This document shows, piece by piece, positions 34,483 through 43,804 of a stretch of 64,000 bases of DNA; positions within the stretch are counted from its first letter, which is position 1; each line of letters starts with the position of its first letter. A program made the translations under genes and the position numbers. The notes beneath the pieces are model-generated. The model was not told where the DNA came from. It searched no databases and worked only from the letters and a program-made list of their open reading frames with translations. The stretch comes from an uncultured Prevotella sp. (lineage in GTDB: Bacteria; Bacteroidota; Bacteroidia; Bacteroidales; Bacteroidaceae), in NCBI GenBank assembly GCA_944319915.1, contig CALUEY010000008.1, positions 23,230 to 87,229 on the forward strand, given 5' to 3'.

Positions 34483-37479
34483 ATGGAAATACAACTGCAA
34501 CCGGGACTGGCGCACCAGCAAACGCCCGTGGACAGGATAGCCGCCGTTTTCGACGGTCTGCAGATGCAGCCGCCGCACGGTCTGCACGACAACCCCGTGC
34601 CATGGAGCCACGACGGGCGCATGGAGACCAACATCCGCAGGATAACCAACCTGCCGGAACTGTGCAAGTACAACCGCGGGGTGGTCATGCCGGCGCACGG
34701 AACGCTCAATCTCGACATAAAGATGGAGACCGGCACGGGCAAGACTTACGTCTATACGCACGCCATCTACGAGCTTCACCGCCGCTATGGGTTCAATAAG
34801 TTCGTGGTCATAGTCCACTCGCTGCCCGTCAAGTCGGGCGTGGTGCTGTTCATGGGCGACCCCTACGTGCGCCGCCACTTCCGCGACACGCTTGGCTACG
34901 AGGCCGACATAGACCTCTGCGAGGTGCTCCCGCAGGCCAAGAAAGGCAAGCGCAGCCGCACGCTCTTCCCCTCGGCAGTGCGCGACTTCGCCCTCGGCTC
35001 ACGCCAGGCGGCTGGCCACATATATGTGCTCGTGGCCAACCAGCAGCTGCTGCAGGCCGGCAAGCTGCTCGACCGCCGCGACTACGACACCACCATAGGC
35101 GGCTTCAACCGCCCGCTCGACGCCATAAAGGCCACCCGCCCCATAGTGATCATCGACGAGCCCCACCGCTTTGAGCGCGGCAACAAGACCTACGGACGGA
35201 TAATCAGCGAGCTGGCGCCGCAGTGCGTGATACGCTTCGGGGCCACCTTCCCCGACGTGACCGAAGGCACGGGCAGGCGCAAGACCACCCGCAAGGACTA
35301 CATCAACCTGCTGTACAACCTCACGGCCTGCGACGCCTTCAGCCAAAACCTCATAAAGGGTGTGGCCAAGGAGCACTTCAGCCCTGCCTCGTCGGAGGAC
35401 GAGAAGATAAAGGTGACGGCAATAAACGGGCGCGAGAGCGTGACGCTGCTGCACACCAGGGGCGGCAAGGCGCCCACCCGCCACGAGCTGCATGGCGGCG
35501 ACTCGCTCGCCACGGTGAGCCCCGCCATGGGAGGCATAAGCATAACGGGAATAAAGAAAGGCGAGCTTGAACTGTCGAACGGGCAGACGAAGCACGTGGG
35601 CGACACTTTCGCCGCCGACATATACACAACGTCCTACCAGGAGAACATGATAAGGCTGGCCCTGCACCGCCACTTTGAGACCGAGCGCAAGCTGTTCCAC
35701 CGCGAGAGCAGGATAAAGGCGCTGGCGCTCTTCTTCATAGACAGCATAACGTCGTTCCGCGGCGACGCCGGCGGCGCGGGGGCATGGCTGCGCGATATGT
35801 TCGACCGCCTGCTGGCCGAGAAGATAGAGGCCGAGCTGCAAAAGGACAACTCTGCCGAATATGCCGACTACCTGCGGGCAAGCCTTGCCGACCTCGCGGC
35901 CTGCCGGGCAGGCTATTTCGCCAAGGACAACAACGACACCGACGAGGCCGTGGCGGCCGAGGTGGACGACATACTGCGCAACAAGAAGCAACTGCTCTCG
36001 CTGCGCCATGCCGACGGTAGCTGGAACACAAGGCGCTTTCTCTTCTCAAAATGGACGCTGAAGGAGGGCTGGGACAACCCCAACGTGTTCACCATCGCCA
36101 AGCTGAGGTCGAGCGGAAGCGAGACGAGCAAGCTGCAGGAGGTGGGCCGGGGGCTGCGCCTGCCGGTAGACGAGTGCGGCAACCGCATATCAGACTCTGG
36201 CTTCATGCTGAACTACATAGTAGACTTCACCGAGAAGGACTTTGCCGACAAGCTCGTGAGGGAGATAAACGGCGACCTGAACAACGGCGCGCCCCACATC
36301 GCCATAAGCTCCGCCGAGATAGAGGAGCTGGCCAAGGCCCGCGGCATGGAGGCCAACGCGCTGTTGGTAAAGCTGCTGAGCGAGGGCTGGGCTGACTTCA
36401 AGGACAACACCATCACTGTGAAAGACGAGCGCGCCATGGAGTTCATGGGCGAGTTCCCCGAGCTAAGCGTGGGCGCCGCCGTGGCCGGAAGGATAACTGA
36501 CCGCAACGCCCACGGCGGGCGGATGATGGTGAAGATACGCCCGGAAAACTTCGGCAAGCTTGAAAGGATGTGGGCTGAGATGAACAGCAAGTACCTCATG
36601 TTCTACACCAAAGACCTCGACCGGGACATTGAGCGCGAGCTGCCCGGCATACTGGACGACGGCGTATTCGTGGAGGCCGCAGTGACCTCAGACCGCCAGG
36701 AGCTGCGCACCGACCAAGGCACTGCCACGCTGAGCCGCACCACCAACGCCACCATAAAGACCAAAGGGCAGGCCATGGCATACTGCGACTTCCTCAAACA
36801 GGCCAACAAGGCAACATCGATACCCATAGCCATGGTGCACAAGGCCGTGTGCCAATATGCCGAAGGCCACCCCGGATTCGGCCCGACGCTCATCAACAGC
36901 ACATCGCTGGCCAACCTCACGACGCGGTTTGCAGACTGGAAGACAAGGAACTTGGGGGGCAGGATACGCTACAAGCAGACCGACTACCGCACTCGCAGCA
37001 CCGCGCTGACCAACGCCGACGGCAGCGTGCGCGACGAGGTGGCGATAGGAAGGCTGGGGCGCATGACCGACAAGGCCGACGTTCCGCCGTCGTACCTCTA
37101 CGACACCATCGCCTTCGACTCCGACATCGAGCGCCGCAACATACTCGAGGGGGTAAGCGTGGCCGAGGTTGTGGTCTACGGAAAGATACCCACCCGCAGC
37201 ATCAGAATCCCGACTATAACCGGCGAGACGTACTCACCCGACTTCATGTATGTGGTGAAGACCAGCGACGGCAAGATGACCCTGAACATCGTGATAGAGG
37301 CTAAGGACAAGGCGCAGGCCACCGATCTGTCGGAAAAGGAAAGCGCAAAGATTGACAACGCCCGCGCATTCTTCAGGCAGCTCTCGGCCGACCACCCCGG
37401 CTGCCCCATAAGGTTCGAGCGGCAGATAAACCGACAGAAGGTGAGCGAGATAATAGAAAAGATAGCCAACGGCGCATGA
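34483..37479 (+). CDS. res: Type III restriction enzyme helicase-nuclease subunit (Res)
   Basis: ATP-dependent DNA translocase and endonuclease that works with Mod to cut unmodified DNA, 998 residues. SF2 motifs are visible: Walker A METGTGKTYVY near residue 81, the DEAH-box variant DEPHRF near 225, and SGSETSKLQEVGRGLRLP (motif VI). A C-terminal PD-(D/E)xK centre lies near residues 920-940 (YSPDFMYVV, then IVIEAKDKAQ). Length and motifs are complete, so the system looks active. The end is followed by an unrelated operon with its own promoter. Confidence 0.93.
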   Translation: MEIQLQPGLAHQQTPVDRIAAVFDGLQMQPPHGLHDNPVPWSHDGRMETNIRRITNLPELCKYNRGVVMPAHGTLNLDIKMETGTGKTYVYTHAIYELHRRYGFNKFVVIVHSLPVKSGVVLFMGDPYVRRHFRDTLGYEADIDLCEVLPQAKKGKRSRTLFPSAVRDFALGSRQAAGHIYVLVANQQLLQAGKLLDRRDYDTTIGGFNRPLDAIKATRPIVIIDEPHRFERGNKTYGRIISELAPQCVIRFGATFPDVTEGTGRRKTTRKDYINLLYNLTACDAFSQNLIKGVAKEHFSPASSEDEKIKVTAINGRESVTLLHTRGGKAPTRHELHGGDSLATVSPAMGGISITGIKKGELELSNGQTKHVGDTFAADIYTTSYQENMIRLALHRHFETERKLFHRESRIKALALFFIDSITSFRGDAGGAGAWLRDMFDRLLAEKIEAELQKDNSAEYADYLRASLADLAACRAGYFAKDNNDTDEAVAAEVDDILRNKKQLLSLRHADGSWNTRRFLFSKWTLKEGWDNPNVFTIAKLRSSGSETSKLQEVGRGLRLPVDECGNRISDSGFMLNYIVDFTEKDFADKLVREINGDLNNGAPHIAISSAEIEELAKARGMEANALLVKLLSEGWADFKDNTITVKDERAMEFMGEFPELSVGAAVAGRITDRNAHGGRMMVKIRPENFGKLERMWAEMNSKYLMFYTKDLDRDIERELPGILDDGVFVEAAVTSDRQELRTDQGTATLSRTTNATIKTKGQAMAYCDFLKQANKATSIPIAMVHKAVCQYAEGHPGFGPTLINSTSLANLTTRFADWKTRNLGGRIRYKQTDYRTRSTALTNADGSVRDEVAIGRLGRMTDKADVPPSYLYDTIAFDSDIERRNILEGVSVAEVVVYGKIPTRSIRIPTITGETYSPDFMYVVKTSDGKMTLNIVIEAKDKAQATDLSEKESAKIDNARAFFRQLSADHPGCPIRFERQINRQKVSEIIEKIANGA

Positions 37480-37515
37480 CCGCCCCGACGTATACCACTA
37501 TATAATAACAGATTT

Positions 37516-37547
37516 TTTGGTATTCTCGGCAGAAATGCCTAATTTTG
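37516..37547 (+). promoter_or_regulatory. Promoter of the DUF1599-tpiA-folE operon
   Basis: TTTG at 37516-37519, 20 bases, then TAATTTTG at 37540-37547: a full Bacteroidetes promoter, 22 bases before the ATG at 37570. Confidence 0.8.
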
Positions 37548-37569
37548 CACCGCACACATCGCATAGGGC

Positions 37570-38121
37570 ATGACAAACAACGAAGGAAACAACACCGACA
37601 AACAGTTCGAGCAGGTGATCGGCGAGTGCCGCGCCCTCTTCGAAAAGAAGCTGCGCGACTACGGCGCCTCGTGGAGGCTGCTGCGCCCGCAGTCGCTCAC
37701 CGACCAGCTCTTCATCAAGGCCAAGCGCATACGCAGCCTCGAGGTGAAGGGCCAGTCGCTCGTGGGCGAGGGCATAAGGCCCGAGTTCGTGGCGCTCATC
37801 AACTACGGGCTGGTGGGCCTGATACAGCTCGACAGGGGCTTTGCCGACACCGTAGACATGGCTCCCGACGAGGCCCTGGCCCTCTACGACAGCTTCGCAG
37901 CCGACGCGCTGGCCCTCATGAAGCGCAAGAACCACGACTACGACGAGGCGTGGCGCGCGATGCGGGTAAGCAGCTACACCGACTTCATACTCACGAAGAT
38001 AGAGCGCATAAAGGAGATTGAGGACCACCGGGGGCGCACCATCGTGAGCGAGGGCATTGCGTCAAACTACATGGACATCATCAACTACGCCGTCTTCGGG
38101 GCCATAAAGCTCGCCCAATGA
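37570..38121 (+). CDS. DUF1599 protein (dUTPase/MazG-like fold)
   Basis: A 183-residue soluble protein made of two similar halves. Each half has a KxxDYxxxWR motif ([13 protein letters not shown] at about 27-39; [12 protein letters not shown] at about 120-131) and a shared helix ([20 protein letters not shown]). This duplication is the DUF1599 signature, related to all-alpha NTP pyrophosphatase or nucleotide-modification domains. The acidic and basic residues could bind a nucleotide and metal, but no activity is established. Its stop overlaps the next start (ATGA). Confidence 0.85.
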   Translation: MTNNEGNNTDKQFEQVIGECRALFEKKLRDYGASWRLLRPQSLTDQLFIKAKRIRSLEVKGQSLVGEGIRPEFVALINYGLVGLIQLDRGFADTVDMAPDEALALYDSFAADALALMKRKNHDYDEAWRAMRVSSYTDFILTKIERIKEIEDHRGRTIVSEGIASNYMDIINYAVFGAIKLAQ

Positions 38122-40214
38122 GAACCATTGACACCAAGCAGGCGAAGGCAGCGGCAAGGGTGGCCGCAGTAAACGTATGCCGCCTCGTGGCGGCAGCCAC
38201 GTTCGTGCTGTCGGGATTCGTAAAGGCCGTCGACCCCACAGGCACGCAATACAAGATACGCGACTACCTCGAGGCTTGGCACCTGGCACAGTACGCACCC
38301 GACTTCATCACCCTCGCCGCCTCGGTGGCCATCGCGGCGGTGGAGTTCGTCATAGGCATCTGCCTGCTCTTCGCCATGCACCGCCGGGCCACGTCGCGCC
38401 TGCTGCTGCTCATAATGGCCGTGTTCACGCCGCTCACGCTATGGCTCGCCATAGCCAACCCCATAAGCGACTGCGGCTGCTTCGGCGACGCGGTGAAGCT
38501 AACCAACTGGCAGACGTTCTGGAAAAACGTGGCGCTGCTGGCCATGGCCATAGTGCTGGCACGCCGGCCGCTCGACATGGCGCGCTTCATCAGCCGCACC
38601 AACCAGTGGATAGCGCTCAACTACTCGGCACTGTTCATCCTCGCCGTCTCGGGGCTGAGCCTATACAGCCTGCCGCAGTTCGACTTCAGGCCCTACCACG
38701 TGGGCGCCGACATACGCCGCGGCATGGAGATTCCGCCGGGAGCACCGCAGCCGCAGTTCGAGACCACGTTCATAATGGAGAAAAACGGCGAGAGGCGCGA
38801 GTTCTCGCTCGACAACTACCCCGACTCCACATGGACATTTGTGGACAGCAAGACCGTGCAGACGGCCGAGGGATACGTGCCGCCCATACACGACTTCTCC
38901 ATCACACAGCGCGACAACGGCGAGGACATCACGCAGCAGGTGCTCGGCAACAAGGGCTACACCTTCCTGCTCGTGGCCCCCCACCTGGAGCAGGCCGACG
39001 ACAGCAACCTCGACCTCATCAACCAGATATACGAGTACGCAATAGAGCATGGCTACCCATTCTACTGCCTCACCGCCAGCACCGAGCGGGCCATAGCGCG
39101 CTGGAGAGACATCACGGGCGCCGAATACCCGTTCTGCTCTACCGACGAAACAACCCTACAGACCGTCATCAGGAGCAACCCTGGCCTGGTGCTCATCAAG
39201 GACGGAAAGGTGGTGCGGAAGTGGAGCCACAACCTTCTGCCCGACGAATACCAGCTCAACGGGCGCCTGGAGGACATCGAGCTGGGCCGACCGCCGCAGC
39301 AGACCAACGCGCAGAAGGCGCTCACAATAGCGCTGTGGTTCGTGCTGCCGCTGCTCCTGCTCACCCTCGCCGACAGACTGTGGGCATGGACCAAGTTCGT
39401 GAAGAAGAAAGAACAGCAAACCAAGATATACAAACTTTTAAAACGGAAGAAAATGAGAAAGAAAATCGTGGCAGGCAACTGGAAGATGAACATGAACCTG
39501 CAAGACGGCGTGGCCCTGGCAAAGGAGCTTAACGAAACGCTGAAAGCCGACAAGCCCAACTGCGGAGTCATCATCTGCACACCATTCATCCACCTTGCAA
39601 GCATTGCGCAGCTGCTCGACCAGGACGTTATCGCCCTCGGCGCCGAGAACTGCGCCGACAAGGAAAAAGGCGCCTACACGGGCGAGGTCTCGGCCGAGAT
39701 GGTGAAGAGCACTGGCGCCCAGTACGTAATACTGGGGCACTCGGAGCGCCGCGGTTACTACGGCGAAACGCCCGAGATATTAAAGGAGAAGGTGCTGCTC
39801 GCACTGAAGAACGGGCTCAAGGTGATATTCTGCATCGGCGAGAGCCTCGAGGAACGCGAGCAGGGCAAGCAGAACGAGGTGGTGAAGGCCGAGCTTGAGG
39901 GCAGCGTGTTCAACCTCACCGCCGACGAGTTCAAGGACATCATCGTGGCCTACGAACCCATCTGGGCAATAGGCACGGGCAAGACGGCCACCGCCGAGCA
40001 GGCCGAGGAGATACACGCTTACATCCGCAGCACCATAGCTGAGCGCTACGGCAACGACGTGGCCGAGCAGACCACCATCCTCTACGGCGGAAGCTGCAAG
40101 GCCAGCAACGCCCCCGAGCTGTTCGCCAAGCCCGACATCGACGGCGGGCTCATCGGCGGGGCTTCGCTCAAGGCAGCCGACTTCAAGGGCATCATCGACG
40201 CCTGGAAGAAATAA
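38118..40214 (+). CDS. tpiA: Open fusion: DoxX-like membrane protein plus triosephosphate isomerase
   Basis: A single 698-codon frame holding two proteins that are normally separate neighbours. Residues 1-445 are a DoxX/MauE-type membrane protein ([41 protein letters not shown]) followed by a soluble thioredoxin-like region and a last membrane helix ([20 protein letters not shown]). Residues 446-698 are complete triosephosphate isomerase, with GNWKMN (catalytic Lys), ILGHSERR (His) and [12 protein letters not shown] (Glu). The junction reads [16 protein letters not shown] with no stop. One fewer T in the TTTT run at 39436-39439 would give a TAA there. It could be a true fusion, or TPI may start separately at 39453. 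Third in the sequence is the SPOR gene. Confidence 0.85.
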   Translation: MRTIDTKQAKAAARVAAVNVCRLVAAATFVLSGFVKAVDPTGTQYKIRDYLEAWHLAQYAPDFITLAASVAIAAVEFVIGICLLFAMHRRATSRLLLLIMAVFTPLTLWLAIANPISDCGCFGDAVKLTNWQTFWKNVALLAMAIVLARRPLDMARFISRTNQWIALNYSALFILAVSGLSLYSLPQFDFRPYHVGADIRRGMEIPPGAPQPQFETTFIMEKNGERREFSLDNYPDSTWTFVDSKTVQTAEGYVPPIHDFSITQRDNGEDITQQVLGNKGYTFLLVAPHLEQADDSNLDLINQIYEYAIEHGYPFYCLTASTERAIARWRDITGAEYPFCSTDETTLQTVIRSNPGLVLIKDGKVVRKWSHNLLPDEYQLNGRLEDIELGRPPQQTNAQKALTIALWFVLPLLLLTLADRLWAWTKFVKKKEQQTKIYKLLKRKKMRKKIVAGNWKMNMNLQDGVALAKELNETLKADKPNCGVIICTPFIHLASIAQLLDQDVIALGAENCADKEKGAYTGEVSAEMVKSTGAQYVILGHSERRGYYGETPEILKEKVLLALKNGLKVIFCIGESLEEREQGKQNEVVKAELEGSVFNLTADEFKDIIVAYEPIWAIGTGKTATAEQAEEIHAYIRSTIAERYGNDVAEQTTILYGGSCKASNAPELFAKPDIDGGLIGGASLKAADFKGIIDAWKK
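39453..40214 (+). other. tpiA: Triosephosphate isomerase segment with a possible independent start
   Basis: The ATG at 39453 begins [13 protein letters not shown], exactly where free TPI proteins of 250-253 residues start. If ribosomes initiate here, a normal cytosolic enzyme is made whether or not the fused form exists. TPI interconverts dihydroxyacetone phosphate and glyceraldehyde 3-phosphate in glycolysis. Confidence 0.75.
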
Positions 40215-40323
40215 CGCCACCAACAACGGATACTTGCGGGCGCAGCGCGGTGTGGCGCTCACACCGGCGCTGCGCCTTCGGCAAGGCCTACGCAAACACC
40301 CAAACGCACTAAACCACGACCCG

Positions 40324-40962
40324 ATGACTATACGATTCGCCGCCACAACCATGCTGCTGGCCTGCCTCTGCGGCGCGGCCTCAGCCCAGACGTTCACCCA
40401 ACGGCTGCAAAAGAGTGTGAAGAACCAAGGCTCTGTGACCGTTACCCAAAGTGCCGAGATCGACGAATTGGTAAACGGCTCGTGGCACAAGGCCAACACG
40501 CAGCGCACCACTGCCGCCACGGCAGCGGCCACGGCGGACAGCGGGGCAACCCACGCCACGCCCAGGGGCCACGCCGCCGACAAGCCGGCCACCGACGCCA
40601 CGTCACACGGCAACGCAAATGCCGACGCCCGCGCCGAGGCAACCGAGACGGCCGAGGCGCCAGCAGTGGACACCCGCAAGAAGGTGATGCGCCGGGCATA
40701 CAAGGTGGACGGATACCGCGTGCAGGCCTTCGCAGGGGGCAACACCCGCCGCGACCGCCAGGAGGCGGAACGCATAGGCAACGAGATAAAGGCCCTCTTC
40801 CCCACCCAACCCATATACGTCCACTTCTACTCTCCGCGCTGGATATGCCGCGTGGGCAACTTCCGCACCTACGAGGAGGCCCACCAGGTGCTCACCGAGC
40901 TGCGCAAGCTCGGCTACAAGCAGGCGCTGATAGTGAAGGGGAAAATCACAGTGCAATACTAA
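40324..40962 (+). CDS. Secreted SPOR-domain protein
   Basis: A 212-residue exported protein. A signal peptide ends near CGAASAQ. Residues about 55-115 are a low-complexity Ala/Thr/Asp/His spacer. The C-terminal 80 residues are a SPOR domain ([45 protein letters not shown]), which binds denuded peptidoglycan at the septum. The start is the ATG at 40324, before the signal peptide. folE begins five bases after its stop. Confidence 0.85.
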   Translation: MTIRFAATTMLLACLCGAASAQTFTQRLQKSVKNQGSVTVTQSAEIDELVNGSWHKANTQRTTAATAAATADSGATHATPRGHAADKPATDATSHGNANADARAEATETAEAPAVDTRKKVMRRAYKVDGYRVQAFAGGNTRRDRQEAERIGNEIKALFPTQPIYVHFYSPRWICRVGNFRTYEEAHQVLTELRKLGYKQALIVKGKITVQY

Positions 40963-40967
40963 GACGA

Positions 40968-41549
40968 ATGTACACAGACAAAGACTACCGCGACGGGCTC
41001 GACGAGCTGGCCGCGCACTACAAGGCCGTGCTCTCGCTGCTGGGCGAAGACCCGGCGCGCGAGGGGCTGCTGAAGACGCCCATGCGCGTGGCCAAGGCCA
41101 TGCAGGTGCTCACCCGCGGCTACTACATGGACGCCCACAAGGTGCTCACCGACGCCCTGTTCAAGGAGGACTACAGCCAGATGGTGATAGTAAAGGACAT
41201 CGACTTCTTCTCGCTCTGCGAGCACCACATGCTCCCATTCTACGGCAAGGCGCACGTGGCCTACATCCCCAACGGCTACATAACCGGCCTGAGCAAGATA
41301 GCCCGCGTGGTGGACATATACTCCCACCGCCTGCAAGTGCAGGAGCGCATGACGCTGCAAATAAAGGAGTGCATAGAGCAGACGCTCCACCCGCTGGGCG
41401 TGATGGTGGTGGTGGAGGCGCGCCACATGTGCATGCAGATGCGCGGGGTGGAGAAGCAGAACTCCATAACCACCACGAGCGACTTCTCGGGTGCGTTCAA
41501 CCAAGCCAAGACGCGGCAAGAGTTCATGAACCTTATACACAACAAGTAA
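40968..41549 (+). CDS. folE: GTP cyclohydrolase I
   Basis: Converts GTP to 7,8-dihydroneopterin triphosphate in folate synthesis. The 193 residues include [15 protein letters not shown], the zinc ligands in [20 protein letters not shown] (Cys and His) and [13 protein letters not shown] (second Cys), and end [17 protein letters not shown]. The open frame runs upstream through the SPOR gene, but the family start is the ATG at 40968. Last gene of the operon. Confidence 0.96.
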   Translation: MYTDKDYRDGLDELAAHYKAVLSLLGEDPAREGLLKTPMRVAKAMQVLTRGYYMDAHKVLTDALFKEDYSQMVIVKDIDFFSLCEHHMLPFYGKAHVAYIPNGYITGLSKIARVVDIYSHRLQVQERMTLQIKECIEQTLHPLGVMVVVEARHMCMQMRGVEKQNSITTTSDFSGAFNQAKTRQEFMNLIHNK

Positions 41550-41577
41550 GCCCCGGATGGCCACATACGCCAAAGCC

Positions 41578-41626
41578 AAGCATGGGCGGCAACGGTCTGC
41601 AAAGACCCTGCCGCCCATGCTTTTTT
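41578..41626 (+). terminator. Rho-independent terminator after folE
   Basis: AAGCATGGGCGGCA (41578-41591) pairs with TGCCGCCCATGCTT (41609-41622), followed by further T. It ends the DUF1599-folE operon. Confidence 0.9.
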
Positions 41627-41682
41627 GCTTTAACCCAAAGCCGCAGTCAGGCTTCCGCAGCATTTTGTGCCGCTGCCTATCG

Positions 41683-41712
41683 GCCCGTGCGCACGGGGCG
41701 GGGCGCACGGGC
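41683..41712 (-). terminator. Hairpin after the lipoprotein gene
   Basis: GCCCGTGCGC (41683-41692) pairs with GCGCACGGGC (41703-41712), 13 bases past the stop of the minus-strand lipoprotein gene. It lacks a T tract. Confidence 0.5.
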
Positions 41713-41724
41713 AAGGCAGGCAGC

Positions 41725-42741
41725 TCAGCGTCTGGCCTTGCGAGCCTTGAGGCGGCTGCGCAGGCCGCGCTTGTGCAGCGCGCGGGTGGACTTTGAGAAC
41801 TGCGGCGCCGCCATTGAAGCCTGCTCCGCGAGCGGAGCCAGCGGGTTGTCGGCATAGCCATAACACAGTGCCGTCTGGCCACCGCGGCTCTCCTGCATGT
41901 GCAGGGCCACTATGCGGCCCTTCGCATCCTTGTCCACGTTGGTGTAAAGGACATCATACCCATCGGCATCATCAACCCTCCTCGTAGGTATGTCCTTGGT
42001 AGGTTTGCCAAGGAAGCCGGCATAGCACATGAAGTCGAGGTCGGGTATAACCTCGGGTATGTAGATGCCGCTGTTCGACACAGAACCATCGCCATAAGAT
42101 ATTGTGTACTCATCCTCATGGCCCGACTCCGCCAATACGCCGTTCTCATAAATCTCCCATGCAAATTCTGTCTTCACGAGGTTGCCTCCCTGCCACGTAA
42201 ACATAAGGGTGCCATCGTCGCGGTACTCCATGCCCTCGTAGCTCTCAATCTCGCTCTCGGTGTAGCTCGTAAGGTGGCCGTCGGCATCGTAAGTGGCACT
42301 GATCTTATAGGTCATCTCCACGTAGCCATAGGGATCTTCATTGTCAACGATGTCCAGGTCCATCGAGGTGATGAAGCCCTGGGCGTTCGTCCTTATGTTC
42401 TTGTAAGTCTCGCGGTAGCCTCCGTCATGCGACACTATGGTGAAGGGGCTGTATGTGATTACGAAATCGAGGTTGTCAACCAGGTCGCTGCCGCTTGCCA
42501 TCCGCCCGTTGGTGTAGGTGTACTCGGCTTCGGTGGTTTGCCATGATGTAACGTAGCGCAGCTGCGTAACGGCATTGGCATTGTCCACGCTGGGCAAGGT
42601 GGGAGTGCCACCACCCGAGCCAGAGCCGCCGCCACCGGGGCCGCCGCTTGTTTCTTCTTCATCGTCGCCACACGCAGTGAACGTGGCCATGCACAATGCC
42701 ATCATCAACAATGGCAAGAAACCATAAAAAAATCTCTTCAT
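41725..42741 (-). CDS. Probable surface-exposed lipoprotein, Bacteroidales-type
   Basis: A 338-residue lipoprotein of unknown function. The signal MKRFFYGFLPLLMMALCMAT ends at FTACGDDEEE: the acidic run just after the lipidated Cys resembles the lipoprotein export signal that sends Bacteroidetes lipoproteins to the cell surface. A Gly/Ser linker (residues about 33-45) is followed by a beta-rich body of short repeats (AEYTYTNGRMASGS; ISATYDADGHLTSYTE), as in DUF4595-like Prevotella proteins, a comparison from memory. The last 19 residues are strongly basic (RALHKRGLRSRLKARKARR). Monocistronic, with a long leader from about 43000. Confidence 0.75.
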   Translation of the reverse strand: MKRFFYGFLPLLMMALCMATFTACGDDEEETSGGPGGGGSGSGGGTPTLPSVDNANAVTQLRYVTSWQTTEAEYTYTNGRMASGSDLVDNLDFVITYSPFTIVSHDGGYRETYKNIRTNAQGFITSMDLDIVDNEDPYGYVEMTYKISATYDADGHLTSYTESEIESYEGMEYRDDGTLMFTWQGGNLVKTEFAWEIYENGVLAESGHEDEYTISYGDGSVSNSGIYIPEVIPDLDFMCYAGFLGKPTKDIPTRRVDDADGYDVLYTNVDKDAKGRIVALHMQESRGGQTALCYGYADNPLAPLAEQASMAAPQFSKSTRALHKRGLRSRLKARKARR

Positions 42742-43002
42742 CTTGAATTTTAATCTATGCCGCCGTGGCTCCCGTCGGCTTGCGTTTAAGTAATTTTACT
42801 CTATCTTTCCGCACCATGGCAATGGCGGGGAGCCTACGCCTGCGCCTGGCCGGATGCCCCGATGCCCCACGCCGCCCCGCTGCGCGGGAAACACCGGCCA
42901 CCCAAATGCAGGCCACAGGCAATCGCCTTGCTTCATGTGCGCCGCCCCGGAAACCGGCGGACTGCCACCTGAGGCACCCGCCCCAAAGCCCAGGAGCGGC
43001 TG

Positions 43003-43010
43003 CAAATATA
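43003..43010 (-). promoter_or_regulatory. Promoter -7 box of the surface lipoprotein gene
   Basis: The minus strand reads TATATTTG followed by C, 262 bases before the ATG. No other box is closer. Confidence 0.45.
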
Positions 43011-43308
43011 CTGAATTTTTTCCATACACGCCACGTTTCGCGGATAAAACAAGGCCAAACAGAGATAAAAATCCAGCCAATAAAAACCAACGCAACCGTG
43101 CCGAAGCACCGCGCTACGGCTTATAGGCAACAATGGCTAACGGCAAACGCCGCCTCGGCGAGGACTGCCGCGAAGAGTGCTGCACGGGAGGCGGCAGGGC
43201 GGCTGAGCCTCAACATATGTAAAATTTGTTTACCACGGGAATGTCAAATTTGCCAAACGGGCAACCCACTGGCACACAACCACTTGCAACAAGGTGGCGT
43301 TTGGCGGT

Positions 43309-43391
43309 GCAAAACGGCCTGTTTTAGGCTGCGAAACAGGCCGTTCGGCTGCCCCAAACAGGCCGTTTCGCAAGCCCGAAAGGCCGCCATG
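43309..43391 (+). repeat. 22-bp dyad-repeat array, locus 5
   Basis: Units start at 43309, 43331, 43351 and 43374 (lengths 22, 20, 23 and a partial). Cores are AAACGGCCTGTTT, AAACAGGCCGTTC and AAACAGGCCGTTT. A separate half-site (CCAAACGGGCAA) lies at about 43253-43264. Confidence 0.8.
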
Positions 43392-43505
43392 GGGCAGCAA
43401 CCCCATCTTTGTAAAACATTTTTAGCCCGAATCAGTCATTTGACTTTAGCCGGATTTCGTGATGCTGTCCGGCTGATTGACTTTCGGTTTTATCGACGAG
43501 GCTGT

Positions 43506-43535
43506 TGTAGAGACGTGGCGCGCCACGTCTCTACA
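43506..43535. repeat. Perfect 30-bp palindrome of the GTAGAGACG type
   Basis: The left arm 43506-43520 and right arm 43521-43535 are fully complementary, beginning TGTAGAGACG and ending CGTCTCTACA. Similar GTAGAGACG...CGTCTCTAC palindromes are common interspersed repeats in many bacterial genomes (recollection). Confidence 0.75.
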
Positions 43536-43620
43536 TCGAGAATAAGCTGGGGATTCTCCCGTTATGGGGAGACGGAAGCGGGCTTGCCATGGTTGCATTT
43601 GCAAAGTTTTGCACGACGGA

Positions 43621-43652
43621 TTTGCCCGTGCGGATTATAATGCTTAACTTTG
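43621..43652 (+). promoter_or_regulatory. Promoter of aroA
   Basis: TTTG at 43621-43624, 20 bases, then TAACTTTG at 43645-43652. It predicts a 145-base leader that contains the palindrome at 43684-43715. Confidence 0.75.
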
Positions 43653-43683
43653 CATAAAGCAAAGCGCACTCGGGAAACCGCAG

Positions 43684-43715
43684 TTGTGGAGACGATGCGC
43701 GCATCGTCTCTACAA
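43684..43715 (+). repeat. Second GTAGAGACG-type palindrome, inside the aroA leader
   Basis: A near-perfect inverted repeat (one G-T pair) beginning TTGTGGAGACGATGC and ending with its complement. It shares the outer arms of the palindrome at 43506-43535 but has a different centre. Being downstream of the promoter, it would form a hairpin in the mRNA. Confidence 0.7.
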
Positions 43716-43804
43716 TTCCATCCCGTTTGCATTGCCGTTGCACAAAGCAAGCTGCGGCCAACGGCCGCGGCAAACCCACCACCACTAACATAACCACCCT
43801 GCCA

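Larger units (their letters stand above)
42742..43804. other. 1-kb intergenic region rich in repeats
   Basis: No credible gene. From left to right it holds a promoter box for the lipoprotein gene (43003-43010), a 22-bp array (43309-43391), a small inverted repeat around AGCCGGA/TCCGGCT (43450-43475), a perfect GTAGAGACG palindrome (43506-43535), the aroA promoter (43621-43652) and a second palindrome (43684-43715). Confidence 0.55.

Noticed and set aside
38177-39532. 451-codon frame overlapping the DoxX region in another frame
   Set aside because: Shifted-frame shadow rich in Arg/His/Pro, without motifs.
40482-40967. N-terminal extension of folE to 40482
   Set aside because: The extension overlaps the SPOR gene in another frame and is not GTP cyclohydrolase-like; the ATG at 40968 gives the normal protein.
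42765-43640. 291-codon plus-strand frame in the 1-kb gap before aroA
   Set aside because: Its composition is not protein-like and it runs through the 22-bp repeats and a palindrome; chance open frame.
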